Numbered from the stretch's first letter, positions 8,270-17,244 are shown. The stretch: DNA of 64,000 bases from Roseburia sp. (GCA_017937095.1 JAGBEG010000008.1:1-64000); one strand, 5' to 3'. Notes: generated from the sequence alone by a model not told the origin. Made by a program: numbers and translations.

Positions 8270-9487
8270 TCAGCCGCCCAGATATCCCCATGGGCTGACA
8301 TAGCTTCCGTTCAATGACACACCGAAATGTAAATGGTTTCCGGTCGAAATACCTGTACTTCCGACCTTTGCAATCACCTGTCCGGCAGTCACCGTCTGCC
8401 CCGGCGATACCAGCAGGGATGACGCATGCATATATACCGTATACAGTCCGCCGCCGTGATCGATCATAACATAATTACCTGCCGCGCTGCTGTAGGATGC
8501 AGCCTTCACCGTTCCATCCGCTGCCGCTACAATATCCGCTCCTCCTGCCGCTCCGATATCGATTCCCTTGTGGTTCGAGGAAGCACCCGAGGTCGGTGAA
8601 ACCCGCGTTCCATAATCACTCGTCACTCTTGTACTGCTCGGACACGGCCACACGAACGCACCGCCGCTGTACGGATTCTCTACAATGCCCGCTGCCGCTT
8701 TCTCCGCCTCCGCGCGCTTGATTGCCGCGATCAGCTCTTCCTGCGCCTGAATCTCGGCTGCATAATAATCAGCCTCGCTCTGCGCGCCCGCGATATCGTC
8801 GTTGAGTCCCGCAAGCTCCGACTCCTTCTGCCGCATCATGGCTGCCACCGTCGCTTTATCGTTCTCCACCGTCTCCTTTAACGTCTGCAGATCATCATAC
8901 TCCTGTTCGAGCTGCGCCTCCAGATTCGTGATCGTCTCAACCGTATTCTGGTACTCTGTGAGCTTTTGTCTGTCATAATTCTGAATCTGCGCGATATATT
9001 CCGCCGAATTTAAAAACTCTGAAATATCGCGGGACGAAAGCAGCACCTCCAGATAAGAGTCCTGACCGTTCTCATACATGAACTGTATGCGGGTCTTCAT
9101 ATCCTCATACTGCTGCTCTTCCATCTGCTTCGCAGTTTCCAGCTCCGCCTGCGTATCTACAATATCTTCGCTCTTTGCGGTAAGCTGGTTCTCAAGGTCT
9201 GTAATCCGCGCGGAAATATCAATAAGCTGCCGATTCAGTTCCGCTACCTTGTCCTCGACATTTCCCTTGGACTCTTTTAAATCAGCAATCGTATCCTGTG
9301 CTTCTTTCAAGGCTTTCTCAAGCTGCGCCTTCTCATCCTGCGCCTCCTTTAAGGACTGGGAGGATGACGCAGAAGAATCCGCTCCCCCGGTCTTTGCCGT
9401 AGCCGCCTGCGCCTCGAATGACATTCCCACGCCAAGCAGAAGCACCAGACTGATCGCTGTCCATCTTCGCAATAATCTTTTCTTCAT
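8270..9487 (-). CDS. M23 peptidoglycan hydrolase with coiled coil (EnvC/CwlO-activator type)
   Basis: A 405-residue secreted protein: signal peptide (residues 1-28, ending EAQAA), a long coiled coil (about 40-265) and a C-terminal LytM/M23 domain (about 300-405) with the zinc ligands in NHKGIDIGA and GNHLHFGV. The intact ligands suggest a catalytically active endopeptidase. The gene starts 1 base after ftsX; coupling of FtsEX to a coiled-coil hydrolase (PcsB, CwlO, EnvC) is well established, so FtsX probably controls this enzyme during division or elongation. Start ATG has AAAGGTATAAT upstream. Confidence 0.92.
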   Translation of the reverse strand: MKKRLLRRWTAISLVLLLGVGMSFEAQAATAKTGGADSSASSSQSLKEAQDEKAQLEKALKEAQDTIADLKESKGNVEDKVAELNRQLIDISARITDLENQLTAKSEDIVDTQAELETAKQMEEQQYEDMKTRIQFMYENGQDSYLEVLLSSRDISEFLNSAEYIAQIQNYDRQKLTEYQNTVETITNLEAQLEQEYDDLQTLKETVENDKATVAAMMRQKESELAGLNDDIAGAQSEADYYAAEIQAQEELIAAIKRAEAEKAAAGIVENPYSGGAFVWPCPSSTRVTSDYGTRVSPTSGASSNHKGIDIGAAGGADIVAAADGTVKAASYSSAAGNYVMIDHGGGLYTVYMHASSLLVSPGQTVTAGQVIAKVGSTGISTGNHLHFGVSLNGSYVSPWGYLGG

Positions 9488-9488
9488 A

Positions 9489-10397
9489 TTATACCTTTAA
9501 ATGCTTACGAATCGTAATCCGGCTTCCGATGAACCCGATGCCGACGCCCAGAATCAGCGCCACAGGCACCAATGTGTGGAATACCTCCTCTGCATCCAGA
9601 AATTGCATCATATTACCGATAAACTCAAACTTATCTGCGATATAAACGATCACCTTACCGTAGAGCACATACAGAATGCCAAGCGGAATCGCCGCTCCGA
9701 TCAGCCCGATAACGATTCCCTCTACGACAAACGGCGCGCGCACAAAATAATCCGTCGCTCCGATCAGCTTCATGATGCCAATCTCCTCCCGGCGCACCGA
9801 AATGCCGACCGTAATCGTATTGCTGATCAAAAAGACTGCAACGCCGAGCAGGATCAGTATGATTCCCGCCGAGATATAACCGATCAGGCTGTTAAAATCC
9901 GTCAGCGTATTCGCCACCATCGTAGACTGCTTGACCTCACGCACCCCGTCAATCGACTGCAGATAGGTCACAAGCGTGTCCTGCATGGAAATATCGTTCA
10001 TGTAGATAGAATAACTCGCAGAGTTCGCAAGCGGGTTGTCACCTGCAAAACTCTCCGCCGCCGCTTCATTGCCCTCAAAATAAATGTCCTTAAAGCTGTC
10101 CCACGCCTCATCTGCAGAGGTATAATCGTAATGCGACACCTCCACGCGCGCGTCGATCAGCTCGCCGATTTCCTCAATCCGCTGCTCCGAAATACCCGTA
10201 TCAAAAAGCACCGTAACGGCAACTCCCGCTTCCGCATCCCTTACCATGGACTGAAAATTTGTCACGATCATATAGAACAGACCAAACAGAAAAATACATG
10301 CCGTCATCGTCGCGATCGACGCCAGCGAAAACAGCTTATTCTTCCAGATATTCACGATTCCCTGTTTGATTGTATAGAAAAAAGTACTAATTCGCAT
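9489..10397 (-). CDS. ftsX: cell division ABC transporter permease FtsX
   Basis: A 302-residue permease with the FtsX layout: a cytoplasmic N terminus ([20 protein letters not shown]), helix 1 (about 22-45), a large extracellular domain that contacts the hydrolase (about 50-165), then three helices with the SVRREEIGIMKLIGAT loop typical of FtsX. The ATG at 10397 follows GAGGGGG by 9 bases and lies inside the end of ftsE (11-base overlap). FtsEX transmits ATP hydrolysis to the peptidoglycan hydrolase encoded next. Confidence 0.95.
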   Translation of the reverse strand: MRISTFFYTIKQGIVNIWKNKLFSLASIATMTACIFLFGLFYMIVTNFQSMVRDAEAGVAVTVLFDTGISEQRIEEIGELIDARVEVSHYDYTSADEAWDSFKDIYFEGNEAAAESFAGDNPLANSASYSIYMNDISMQDTLVTYLQSIDGVREVKQSTMVANTLTDFNSLIGYISAGIILILLGVAVFLISNTITVGISVRREEIGIMKLIGATDYFVRAPFVVEGIVIGLIGAAIPLGILYVLYGKVIVYIADKFEFIGNMMQFLDAEEVFHTLVPVALILGVGIGFIGSRITIRKHLKV

Positions 10398-11142
10398 AGT
10401 CGTCATCCCCCTCGTCGTCCAGTAAAACGTCGTCAAACATATCCTCGTCCCTGTCGTAGGAGATATCCGTACTCTCGCCTGCTCCGGTGTCATCTACGAC
10501 AACACCCTTCTGCATCGTAATGACGCGCTTGTTCATCGCTTTTACAATCTCGAGATTATGCGTTACCACGACTACTGTCGTTCCCTGCTCATTGATTTCC
10601 TCCATGAGCTTCATAATCTCCCACGCATTGTTCGCGTCTAAGTTTCCCGTAGGCTCGTCCGCCAGAAGAATCTTCGGCTTATTGATCAGCGCACGCGCAA
10701 TCGCGACACGCTGCTGCTCACCGCCGGAAAGCTGGCGCGGATAAGAGCGGTACTTTGCCGCCAGTCCTACCATCGACAGCATGGACGGCACATTCTTCTT
10801 GATGGAACGATTCGACTCACCGATCACCTTCTGCGCAAACGCAACGTTGTCATAAATATTTCTGTCCTTTAACAATCGGAAATCCTGAAATACCACCCCT
10901 ATATTGCGGCGGAATTTCGGGATTTGCCTTCTTTTTATCTTATTTAATTTCCTGCCATTAATGGTAATGGTCCCTGACGTCGGTTCCAGCTCCTTAAGCA
11001 GAAGCTTGATCAGCGTTGACTTGCCGGAACCGCTGTCGCCGACAACGAATACGAACTCTCCTTCTCCGATGTTAAGATTCACGTCATTAAGTGCAGGAAT
11101 CCCCGCAGAATACGACTTGCTGACATGCTCTAACTTTATCAT
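10387..11142 (-). CDS. ftsE: cell division ATP-binding protein FtsE
   Basis: A 251-residue ABC ATPase: Walker [10 protein letters not shown] (residues 35-43), Q-loop VFQDFRLL, signature [15 protein letters not shown], Walker [13 protein letters not shown], switch His in VVVTHN. An unusually acidic tail (about residues 220-251, rich in Asp and Glu) extends past the normal FtsE length of about 225-230. First gene of the ftsE-ftsX-M23 operon; GAGG precedes its ATG. I see no convincing promoter in the 120 bases upstream. Confidence 0.95.
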   Translation of the reverse strand: MIKLEHVSKSYSAGIPALNDVNLNIGEGEFVFVVGDSGSGKSTLIKLLLKELEPTSGTITINGRKLNKIKRRQIPKFRRNIGVVFQDFRLLKDRNIYDNVAFAQKVIGESNRSIKKNVPSMLSMVGLAAKYRSYPRQLSGGEQQRVAIARALINKPKILLADEPTGNLDANNAWEIMKLMEEINEQGTTVVVVTHNLEIVKAMNKRVITMQKGVVVDDTGAGESTDISYDRDEDMFDDVLLDDEGDDDYAN

Positions 11143-11265
11143 GAACTTACCTCATTTCTGTATCCAAATCCGCCGGGCGGCAGACCTATCACATTGTGTC
11201 TCCAATTATATAGTCTAGTCAACACGCGCTTTTGTTGCAATACCTTTCTGCGACTTAAGAAAATT

Positions 11266-12354
11266 TTAATAATCGAGGCTCTCCATGTACTTCATGTACT
11301 TTACGACCATAAGGGCGATCTTAAAGGTGATCGCATCCTCAAACACACGCAGATCAAGCCCGGTGCTCTTCTGCAGCTTGTCGAGGCGGTAGACGAGCGT
11401 ATTGCGGTGAATATAAAGCTGTCTCGACGTCTCAGACACGTTTAAGCTGTTCTCGAAGAACTTGTTGATCGTCGTAAGCGTCTCCTCGTCGAAATCATCC
11501 GGGGACTTGTTGTCAAAAATCTCCTTGATGAACATCTTGCAGAGAGGAATTGGGAGCTGATAGATCAGGCGTCCGATTCCAAGCGTTGAGTAAGCGATTA
11601 CATCCTTATCCTCAAAGAAAATCTTGCCGACGTCAAGCGCCATGCGCGCCTCCTTGTACGATCTCGATACTTCCTTGATCTCGCCCACGATCGTACCGTA
11701 TGCCACATGCACATCGCCTTCGGCATCCGAGCGGAACAGATTCACCATGACCTCAGCCGTCTTATTCAGCTCGTCATAGCCCTCATTCTCGCCGACCTCT
11801 TTCACCACGATAATATTCTTCTCATCCACCGCGGTCACAAAGTCCTTCGTCTTGCCCCCGAACAGACCGCGGATCTTCTCAAGCTCATTGCCGTCCTTGT
11901 CCCGGTTCGTCTCAACGATAAATACGACTCTGCGCACCTCGGTATCAATATGCAATTTCTTCGCACGGTTATAGATATCCACCAGCAGAAGATTGTCGAG
12001 CAGAAGGTTCTTGATAAAATTGTCCTTATCGAACCGCTCCTTATATGCTACCAGAAGATTCTGTATCTGAAAACTGGCAATTTTACCCACCATGTATACG
12101 TCGTCGCTGTCGCCGTTGGCGAGCAGAATATACTCCAACTGATGTTCATCAAATACTTTAAAGAACTGATAGCCATTTACCACCTGACTGTCCGCCGGTG
12201 ATTCTACGAACGCCTGCGCAGGTTCAATATATTGTTCAGCCTCCGGGAACGTTGCCGCAAGTACCTTTCCCTCCACATCAATAATACAGAGGTCTATTCT
12301 GGTGATTCCTTTTAATCCGTCGATTGTATTCTGAAGTATTTGATTTGAAATCAT
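11266..12354 (-). CDS. CdaR/PucR-type transcriptional regulator
   Basis: A 362-residue regulator. Residues 1-130 resemble the sugar-diacid-recognition N-terminal domain (QILQNTIDGLKGITRIDLCI). The C terminus (about 295-355) is the PucR-type helix-turn-helix with the hallmark NVSETSRQLYIHRNTLVYRL. The family usually activates catabolic genes on binding a small organic acid, but no catabolic gene adjoins it here, and the ligand cannot be read from sequence. AAAAAGGAG lies upstream of the start. It stands alone between ftsE and a terminator. Confidence 0.85.
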   Translation of the reverse strand: MISNQILQNTIDGLKGITRIDLCIIDVEGKVLAATFPEAEQYIEPAQAFVESPADSQVVNGYQFFKVFDEHQLEYILLANGDSDDVYMVGKIASFQIQNLLVAYKERFDKDNFIKNLLLDNLLLVDIYNRAKKLHIDTEVRRVVFIVETNRDKDGNELEKIRGLFGGKTKDFVTAVDEKNIIVVKEVGENEGYDELNKTAEVMVNLFRSDAEGDVHVAYGTIVGEIKEVSRSYKEARMALDVGKIFFEDKDVIAYSTLGIGRLIYQLPIPLCKMFIKEIFDNKSPDDFDEETLTTINKFFENSLNVSETSRQLYIHRNTLVYRLDKLQKSTGLDLRVFEDAITFKIALMVVKYMKYMESLDY

Positions 12355-12494
12355 AAGCTTCGCTCCTTTTTATCTTGTTTCTCCTGAAACACATCCGCAC
12401 GACCGCTATAGGCAACTTTCACAATAAAAAACGCGCTCTTGTCTGCGGAACAAAAATATCTAATCTATATTTTAATGCAAAACACCAAAAAAGG

Positions 12495-12531
12495 AAAGAG
12501 GAAATGCACATTTTTTATGCACTTCCTCTTT
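12495..12531 (-). terminator. terminator after the YitT gene
   Basis: AAAGAGGAAATGCA pairs with TGCACTTCCTCTTT (one wobble) around a T-rich loop; flanked by A- and T-runs so it can work both ways. Confidence 0.82.
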
Positions 12532-12557
12532 TTTCTTTCTATCTAAGAAAAAATTGC

Positions 12558-13442
12558 CTAAATTCCGTTTCCGTTATATTCTCCAAAGCCCTCCCCGAGA
12601 ACCTCCCTGGCGTCCGACACGATCACAAATGCCGCCGGGTCCGCCTGCGCGACGATCTCCTTGACACGCACGATTTCCTTGGGCGATACCACACAGTAAA
12701 GCATACACTTTTCATCTCCCGAATACATACCGCGCGCATGAAGTCCTGTCACCCCGCGCTCCAGCTCCTCCATGATTTTCTTTGCCACCAGTTCGTACTG
12801 ATCCGTGATGATATACGCCGCCTTCGAGAATTTCAGTCCCTCCATCAGCGTATCGGAGACCTTACTTGTAACAAAAATCGCAACGATTGCATACAGCGCA
12901 GCGCGCACGCCGAAAACATACAGACCGCACAGCACGATCAGCCCGTCTAATACCTGCATGATCTGCACGATCGAATAGTGGCGCACATAATGCTGAATCA
13001 GCGTCGCCACCATATCCGTCCCTCCGGTCGTCGCCTTTGCAAGCAATATGAAGCCCATTCCTACCCCGCCGATCACTCCGCCGAAAAGCGACGCAAGAAT
13101 AAAATCGCCTCCTGTCAGGTCGACAGACGGAATGACATAAAGCCATGCGGACAATAAAAAAGTACCGACTAACGTCCTTCCGATGAAGCGTTTCCCCTTC
13201 ACCTTAAGGGCGATCAGAAATACGGGAATGTTGAGCGCGAGGTTCGTAAGCCAGAGCGGCACACCGCCCGGTATCACGCTGCCCGTCACCTCCTTTACGA
13301 TGATGGCAAGTCCTGTGAACCCGCCCGTCACCAGCCGGATCGGATCATACACACACTGGATGCTTGCCGCTACCAGCCCTGTTCCGATCACAAGCAGAAA
13401 GTAATCCCATATTCTTGACTGTCGATACAAAAAGCTTTGCAT
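12558..13442 (-). CDS. YitT family membrane protein (DUF161/DUF2179)
   Basis: A 294-residue protein with five to six membrane segments in residues 1-200, containing the repeated family blocks DPIRLVTGGFTGLAI and ATTGGTDMVA, then a cytoplasmic DUF2179 domain (about 210-285) with GVTGLHARGMYSGDEK. Transport activity has been proposed for the family but the substrate is unknown. Its start codon overlaps the stop of the upstream TagA-like gene (TAATG), so the two are co-translated. Confidence 0.9.
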   Translation of the reverse strand: MQSFLYRQSRIWDYFLLVIGTGLVAASIQCVYDPIRLVTGGFTGLAIIVKEVTGSVIPGGVPLWLTNLALNIPVFLIALKVKGKRFIGRTLVGTFLLSAWLYVIPSVDLTGGDFILASLFGGVIGGVGMGFILLAKATTGGTDMVATLIQHYVRHYSIVQIMQVLDGLIVLCGLYVFGVRAALYAIVAIFVTSKVSDTLMEGLKFSKAAYIITDQYELVAKKIMEELERGVTGLHARGMYSGDEKCMLYCVVSPKEIVRVKEIVAQADPAAFVIVSDAREVLGEGFGEYNGNGI

Positions 13443-14149
13443 TACTGCGCCTCGTCCTCTCCCCGTTCTGTCGTCTCAAGCTTCTGGCTCTGGTACTTAC
13501 TCATGCTGTTCTTTAGCTTTCCGAGATGCATCCGGTTACGGAAGAAGCTTCCTATGCCGTTCTTTCTGCCATGGATTCCAAATTCTCCCATTCCATACCA
13601 GATCGTTGCGCTCATCTTATCCTTATGCTCCGCAAAGAAATGCTCCTGCAGCGGCGTCGGAAGAATCGACACGATCACATCGGGCGTCATCGCATTCATC
13701 TCATTGATGACCGCCTCCAGATCGCCCACACAGTTTTCAAGCGCATATTCGCCGGCAAACACCAGCTTGGGAAATGTCTCCTTTAGCTCCCGCTTTATCC
13801 CCGCAAGCCTGTGTTCCGTCTCCCCGAGCAGAAATACGCTTTTCTTATTGCGCTCGATGCGCTTAAAAAATTCATACGTAAAATCATTCTCATCGGTTTC
13901 CTGCATACGCTGCATCGTGGGGACGCCCGCCGCCTGTATAATCTCTTTTTCGCCAATTACAGCAAGATCAAGCGACGACAGCACCCCGCGCACCACCGGG
14001 TCATTCTCTGACTCGATCAGCATACGCATGGAAACGCTTTCAACCGTATTCAGCATATCGTCGCTCAGATAGGTCTCAATCTGCATCACCGCTTCGCGTA
14101 CGGTATAATTATCCAGTTCGATTCCCATAATATCTATCTTCTTCGTCAT
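13442..14149 (-). CDS. divergent WecG/TagA/CpsF-family glycosyltransferase
   Basis: A 235-residue protein of the family that transfers N-acetylmannosamine onto lipid-linked GlcNAc in wall teichoic acid synthesis. Recognisable are the N terminus (DIMGIELDNYTVREAV), the FLLGETEHRLAGIKRELKE helix region, and VSILPTPLQEHFF, the counterpart of the family's glycine-containing SPKQE motif. The usual ADG-G-G substrate loop reads LDLAVIGEKE here, so the normal catalytic Asp-Gly is not evident. It could be a paralogue with changed activity. The ribosome site is weak (GGGTG). No teichoic-acid genes adjoin it. Confidence 0.7.
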   Translation of the reverse strand: MTKKIDIMGIELDNYTVREAVMQIETYLSDDMLNTVESVSMRMLIESENDPVVRGVLSSLDLAVIGEKEIIQAAGVPTMQRMQETDENDFTYEFFKRIERNKKSVFLLGETEHRLAGIKRELKETFPKLVFAGEYALENCVGDLEAVINEMNAMTPDVIVSILPTPLQEHFFAEHKDKMSATIWYGMGEFGIHGRKNGIGSFFRNRMHLGKLKNSMSKYQSQKLETTERGEDEAQ

Positions 14150-14434
14150 AATACACCCATATTCATTTCCACTGGATTAAAAAAATATACGCACATAGTA
14201 TAGCAAAAGTCTTATGATATTTCAAGATTCTTCCATTCACAGCTTATTTTTCCATGCCTGAACGCTCTTTTTTCAGAATTTACAGACATCTTTTCGAATT
14301 TCATCTAATTTTTTTATATTTGAAATGTCAATATCATTTTGCCATTTCCGTCCCAAACACAAAACTTTATTATTTGTGTACAAAACAAATATTCGATTTT
14401 TCTACTATGTAAACCTTATTTTTTCCTTTCTTTC

Positions 14435-14505
14435 TGTGGATAATGTGCATAACTTCGTGTATAACTCGTTTTTTTCCATTTTTCCATTCTTTTGAATGTG
14501 GATAA
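14435..14505. other. cluster of DnaA-box-like sequences
   Basis: Two perfect consensus DnaA boxes (TTATCCACA on the minus strand) at 14435-14443 and 14497-14505, plus near-matches TTATGCACA (14444-14452) and TTATACACG (14456-14464), all in the same orientation. Both flanks are transcribed in the same direction, so it does not look like the chromosomal origin. Confidence 0.6.
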
Positions 14506-14666
14506 CTTTTTCCTCTCACCGGGTCATTTCGGCACTTTTTTGAAGGGCTTTTTTACATTTTGTGCATATTGTATAGAGCTATGGTTCATGCATGGGGCTG
14601 CATTTTGGGACCGGGCTTTTAATATGAAAGCATGGCTCATGTCTGTTCATTGAGACTGGGCTTTCC

Positions 14667-14695
14667 CAAAAAAGAATCCGGCTCTGCCGGATTCT
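14667..14695 (-). terminator. hairpin with T-run in the intergenic region
   Basis: AGAATCCGG/CCGGATTCT (9-bp perfect stem, 5-base loop) is followed by TTTTTT on the minus strand. It may be a second terminator behind the hydrolase gene or the end of an unseen minus-strand RNA. Confidence 0.65.
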
Positions 14696-14763
14696 CCGCG
14701 CCCGAGCGGTGCCGTTTACGGCTATCTTCCATTCCGCGAGGTGCGCATCCTGCCCGGCAGGGC

Positions 14764-14830
14764 TTTTTACTCTATAGGAATCAATACTTTCACACTTTAC
14801 AACAACACGGTATTTCCTATAGAGTAAAAA
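14764..14830. repeat. 17-bp perfect inverted repeat
   Basis: TTTTTACTCTATAGGAA at 14764-14780 and its exact complement at 14814-14830, separated by 33 bases. Each arm abuts a GC-rich hairpin on its outer side, and a near copy of the right arm follows the terminator at 129-148. Confidence 0.85.
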
Positions 14831-14858
14831 AGGGAATGTCCGATACGAACATTCCCTT
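14830..14858 (-). terminator. terminator of the NlpC/P60 hydrolase gene
   Basis: AAGGGAATGT/ACATTCCCTT stem of 10 bp with a 9-base loop, then TTTTTTACTCTATAGGAA on the minus strand. Confidence 0.9.
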
Positions 14859-14870
14859 AACATACTCTAT

Positions 14871-16070
14871 TTAGAAAATTCTTCTTACACAAATCGGGCT
14901 GCGGTAGTTCACGCTGGAATACGTGATTCCGCTCGACGGCGTACTTGCGTGTACAATCGTTCCATTGCCGACATAGATGCCGACGTGTCCGCTATAGCAT
15001 ACGATATCGCCCGGCTGTGCGGAAGAAAGGCTTACCTCGTAGCCGCAGCTTCGAAGCGCACTCGAGGAATGCGGAAGTCCGATTCCGAATGCGGCGTAGA
15101 CGCTCATGACAAAGCCCGAGCAGTCCGTACCATTCGTCAGGCTTGACCCACCGTATACATATGGATTTCCGACAAACTGGCATGCATAGCTTGCCACTGC
15201 CTGTCCGTTAGAGCTTGTCGGTGCGCTGTAAGACGCCTCCGCCGAGCCGGAATCCTGTGACGCCTGCGCTGCCGCCTCCTTCTTTCTTGCCGTCTCCGCC
15301 GCAGCGGCTGCCGCAAGACGTTCCGCCTCTTCCTTCGCAAGTCTTGCCGCTTCTTCCTCCTTGGACTCTGCCTGTACGAAATCCGTTGACAGCGTGACAA
15401 AATCGGTCGATACATATCCCTCGCCCTCTTCGGTCGTCACAAGTGCCCATCCCGGAATAGACTCATCAAGTACAACCAGATCATCCTCAAGCGGTACCAT
15501 TGTAAGAACGCTCGATTCTGTGGACGGTTCCGTCCGCACATAAAGCGTCGTCGTTGTAACCTTCGCATATCTTGTGCTGACCGCCTTCGCCAGCTCTTCA
15601 TCCCCTGCAACTACATATTCACACTTGACATAGCCGGTGACGCTTCCCGATGTGATCTTATACCAGCCGTCTTCCGTCGTCTCAAGAATGGTTGCTGCAG
15701 AATTATTATATAACTTGCCAAGTACCTCGCTCTCGGTATTCGGCTCGGAACGAACATTCACGTAATTATCTACCTGTGCGATTGCAATGTCGGAATACTC
15801 GGATTCCACGACCGGAGCCTCATTCTCGCTGACCTGCTCCTCTGCCTCTGCCGCCGCCTGCGCCGCCTCCTCATTGCTCTCAATCAGACAATCCGTCACC
15901 GCAAGTGAAACTCCCGCAGTAGGATTACCGTTCCCGGCTGCTGCCGCATCCACTGCCGTCGCAACAGAAACCCCTGCGACCGGCGCTGCGTATATGGTCG
16001 ATGTGGTATCTCCCACAATTAATGCCCCTGTTAAAATAAGACCTGTTACCCCAAGAATGCCTCTCTTCAT
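14871..16070 (-). CDS. secreted SH3-domain NlpC/P60 endopeptidase (C40)
   Basis: A 399-residue cell-wall hydrolase: signal peptide (about 1-28), two SH3b domains (about 90-150 and 160-225; both with YVNVRSEPNTES-like and LYVRTEPSTES-like starts), an Ala/Glu-rich linker (about 230-275) and a C-terminal NlpC/P60 domain with Cys in GTDCSGFVMS and His in GHVGIYVG and IVHAS. It should cut D-Glu to diamino-acid bonds in stem peptides. ATG at 16070 follows GGAGG by 6 bases. It has its own strong promoter and terminator, and a WalR-like site near the transcription start. Confidence 0.93.
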   Translation of the reverse strand: MKRGILGVTGLILTGALIVGDTTSTIYAAPVAGVSVATAVDAAAAGNGNPTAGVSLAVTDCLIESNEEAAQAAAEAEEQVSENEAPVVESEYSDIAIAQVDNYVNVRSEPNTESEVLGKLYNNSAATILETTEDGWYKITSGSVTGYVKCEYVVAGDEELAKAVSTRYAKVTTTTLYVRTEPSTESSVLTMVPLEDDLVVLDESIPGWALVTTEEGEGYVSTDFVTLSTDFVQAESKEEEAARLAKEEAERLAAAAAAETARKKEAAAQASQDSGSAEASYSAPTSSNGQAVASYACQFVGNPYVYGGSSLTNGTDCSGFVMSVYAAFGIGLPHSSSALRSCGYEVSLSSAQPGDIVCYSGHVGIYVGNGTIVHASTPSSGITYSSVNYRSPICVRRIF

Positions 16071-16088
16071 GAAAGCCTCCACGCATTT

Positions 16089-16105
16089 ATTACGAATTTG
16101 TTACA
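16089..16105 (-). promoter_or_regulatory. possible WalR box
   Basis: TGTAAC, 5 bases, CGTAAT on the minus strand: one mismatch from the TGTWAH-N5-TGTWAH consensus of the WalRK cell-wall regulator. A further TGTAAT lies 3 bases upstream. It sits between the -10 box and the start codon. Confidence 0.4.
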
Positions 16106-16119
16106 TTTATTACACGGTT

Positions 16120-16148
16120 ATTATAACAAAGGCACTATATACTGTCAA
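16120..16148 (-). promoter_or_regulatory. consensus promoter of the NlpC/P60 hydrolase
   Basis: TTGACA (16143-16148), 17-bp spacer, TATAAT (16120-16125): a perfect sigma-A-type promoter on the minus strand. Confidence 0.92.
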
Positions 16149-16194
16149 CCCGCTAGATTTTGTAATATTTTTCCAATGGGGTACAAGATTTTCC

Positions 16195-17115
16195 CTATTT
16201 CGACATTTGCTGGTTGAGATAGCGCTCAACCGAGGTGATCGCATTCGCCCCGTCGGCGGCTGCCGTAACAATCTGGCGAAGCTGCTTTGTGCGCACGTCC
16301 CCGGCGGCAAAAACGCCCGGCAGGCTTGTTGCGCCGTCCTCCCCTGCGCAGATATATCCCGCCTCGTCCGTCTTAAGCGCGCCGTCAAACAATCCGGTAT
16401 TCGGAACGATTCCGACCGCCACGAACACGCCCTGCACCGGAAGCTTCTGTTTTTCACCAGTCTTCCTGTTCTCTAACGAAAGTGCCTCCACCTGTTCTTC
16501 CCCGCAGATTTCATCCACGACAGTGTCCCACAGCACCGTAATATTCTCCGCCGCAAACACCTTTTCCTGCAATACCTTTGCGCCGCGAAATTCGTCACGC
16601 CTGTGGATCACGTAGACGCGGCTGCATGCACGCGCCAGAAACAGCGCATCCTCAAGCGCCACGTCGCCGCCGCCGACCACTGCAGTTTCCTTCCCCCGGA
16701 AAAATGCCCCGTCGCAGGTCGCACAGTAGGAAACGCCCCTTCCAAGAAGCGCGTCCTCACCCGGTACGGAAAGCTTCCGGTGCACGGCACCCGTTGCGAT
16801 TACAACCGTCTTCGTCCGATACTCCCCGGCATCCGTGCGTATGATCTTCTCCTCCCCGGAAAGCTCCGCAAAACGCACCTCCTCCGTCACGAACTTTGCA
16901 CCGAGCGCATCCGCATGCGCGCGCATCTTTGCGGCAAGTTCAAACCCGCCGATGCCCGGAAGTCCCGGATAGTTATCCACATCGTAGGTGTTTATGATCT
17001 GTCCCCCGCTCATCGGCTGTTTCTCAATCACCAGCACCGACAGCCTTGCCCTCTGTCCGTAAATTGCAGCGGAAAGTCCCGCGGGACCGCTTCCTATTAT
17101 AATAATATCGTACAT
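16195..17115 (-). CDS. trxB: thioredoxin reductase
   Basis: A 306-residue flavoprotein that reduces thioredoxin with NADPH. FAD-binding GSGPAGLSAAIYG (residues 8-20), redox-active CATC (in SYCATCDGAFF, about 131-134), nucleotide-binding VVGGGDVALEDALFL, and the C-terminal FAD motif VFAAGDVRTKQLRQIVTAAADG are all present. GAGGAGG precedes the ATG. It is a single gene here with no thioredoxin beside it. Confidence 0.95.
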   Translation of the reverse strand: MYDIIIIGSGPAGLSAAIYGQRARLSVLVIEKQPMSGGQIINTYDVDNYPGLPGIGGFELAAKMRAHADALGAKFVTEEVRFAELSGEEKIIRTDAGEYRTKTVVIATGAVHRKLSVPGEDALLGRGVSYCATCDGAFFRGKETAVVGGGDVALEDALFLARACSRVYVIHRRDEFRGAKVLQEKVFAAENITVLWDTVVDEICGEEQVEALSLENRKTGEKQKLPVQGVFVAVGIVPNTGLFDGALKTDEAGYICAGEDGATSLPGVFAAGDVRTKQLRQIVTAAADGANAITSVERYLNQQMSK

Positions 17116-17244
17116 CGCTTTTCCTCCTCACTCTATACTGTCTCAGACGTGCGGTCTTTTCGCCGCGTCTGCCGTCCCGTATTCCTTGTTCCATAACATA
17201 CTATAACATTTTCCCCTCATGTTCTGTGACTTAGTCCCTTTTCC

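Larger units (their letters stand above)
14150..14870. other. 720-bp non-coding, AT-rich region
   Basis: No gene is supportable in this stretch. From 14180 to 14560 it is strongly AT-rich and holds a DnaA-box cluster. From 14580 to 14760 it is GC-richer, with an imperfectly repeated block (a TGGTTCATGCATGG-like and a TGGCTCATGTCT-like copy, each followed by a CTGGGCTTT-like end) and hairpins. It ends with a 17-bp inverted repeat and the terminator of the hydrolase gene. Confidence 0.7.

Noticed and set aside
14435..14505. Chromosomal origin of replication
   Set aside because: DnaA boxes are present, but dnaA, dnaN and rpmH are absent and the flanking genes do not change direction. I keep it as a DnaA-box cluster.
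14579..14863. 94-residue minus-strand reading frame in the intergenic region
   Set aside because: No ribosome site, odd Arg- and Ser-rich composition, and it runs through the hairpins and inverted repeat. More likely a chance frame in repeated non-coding DNA.
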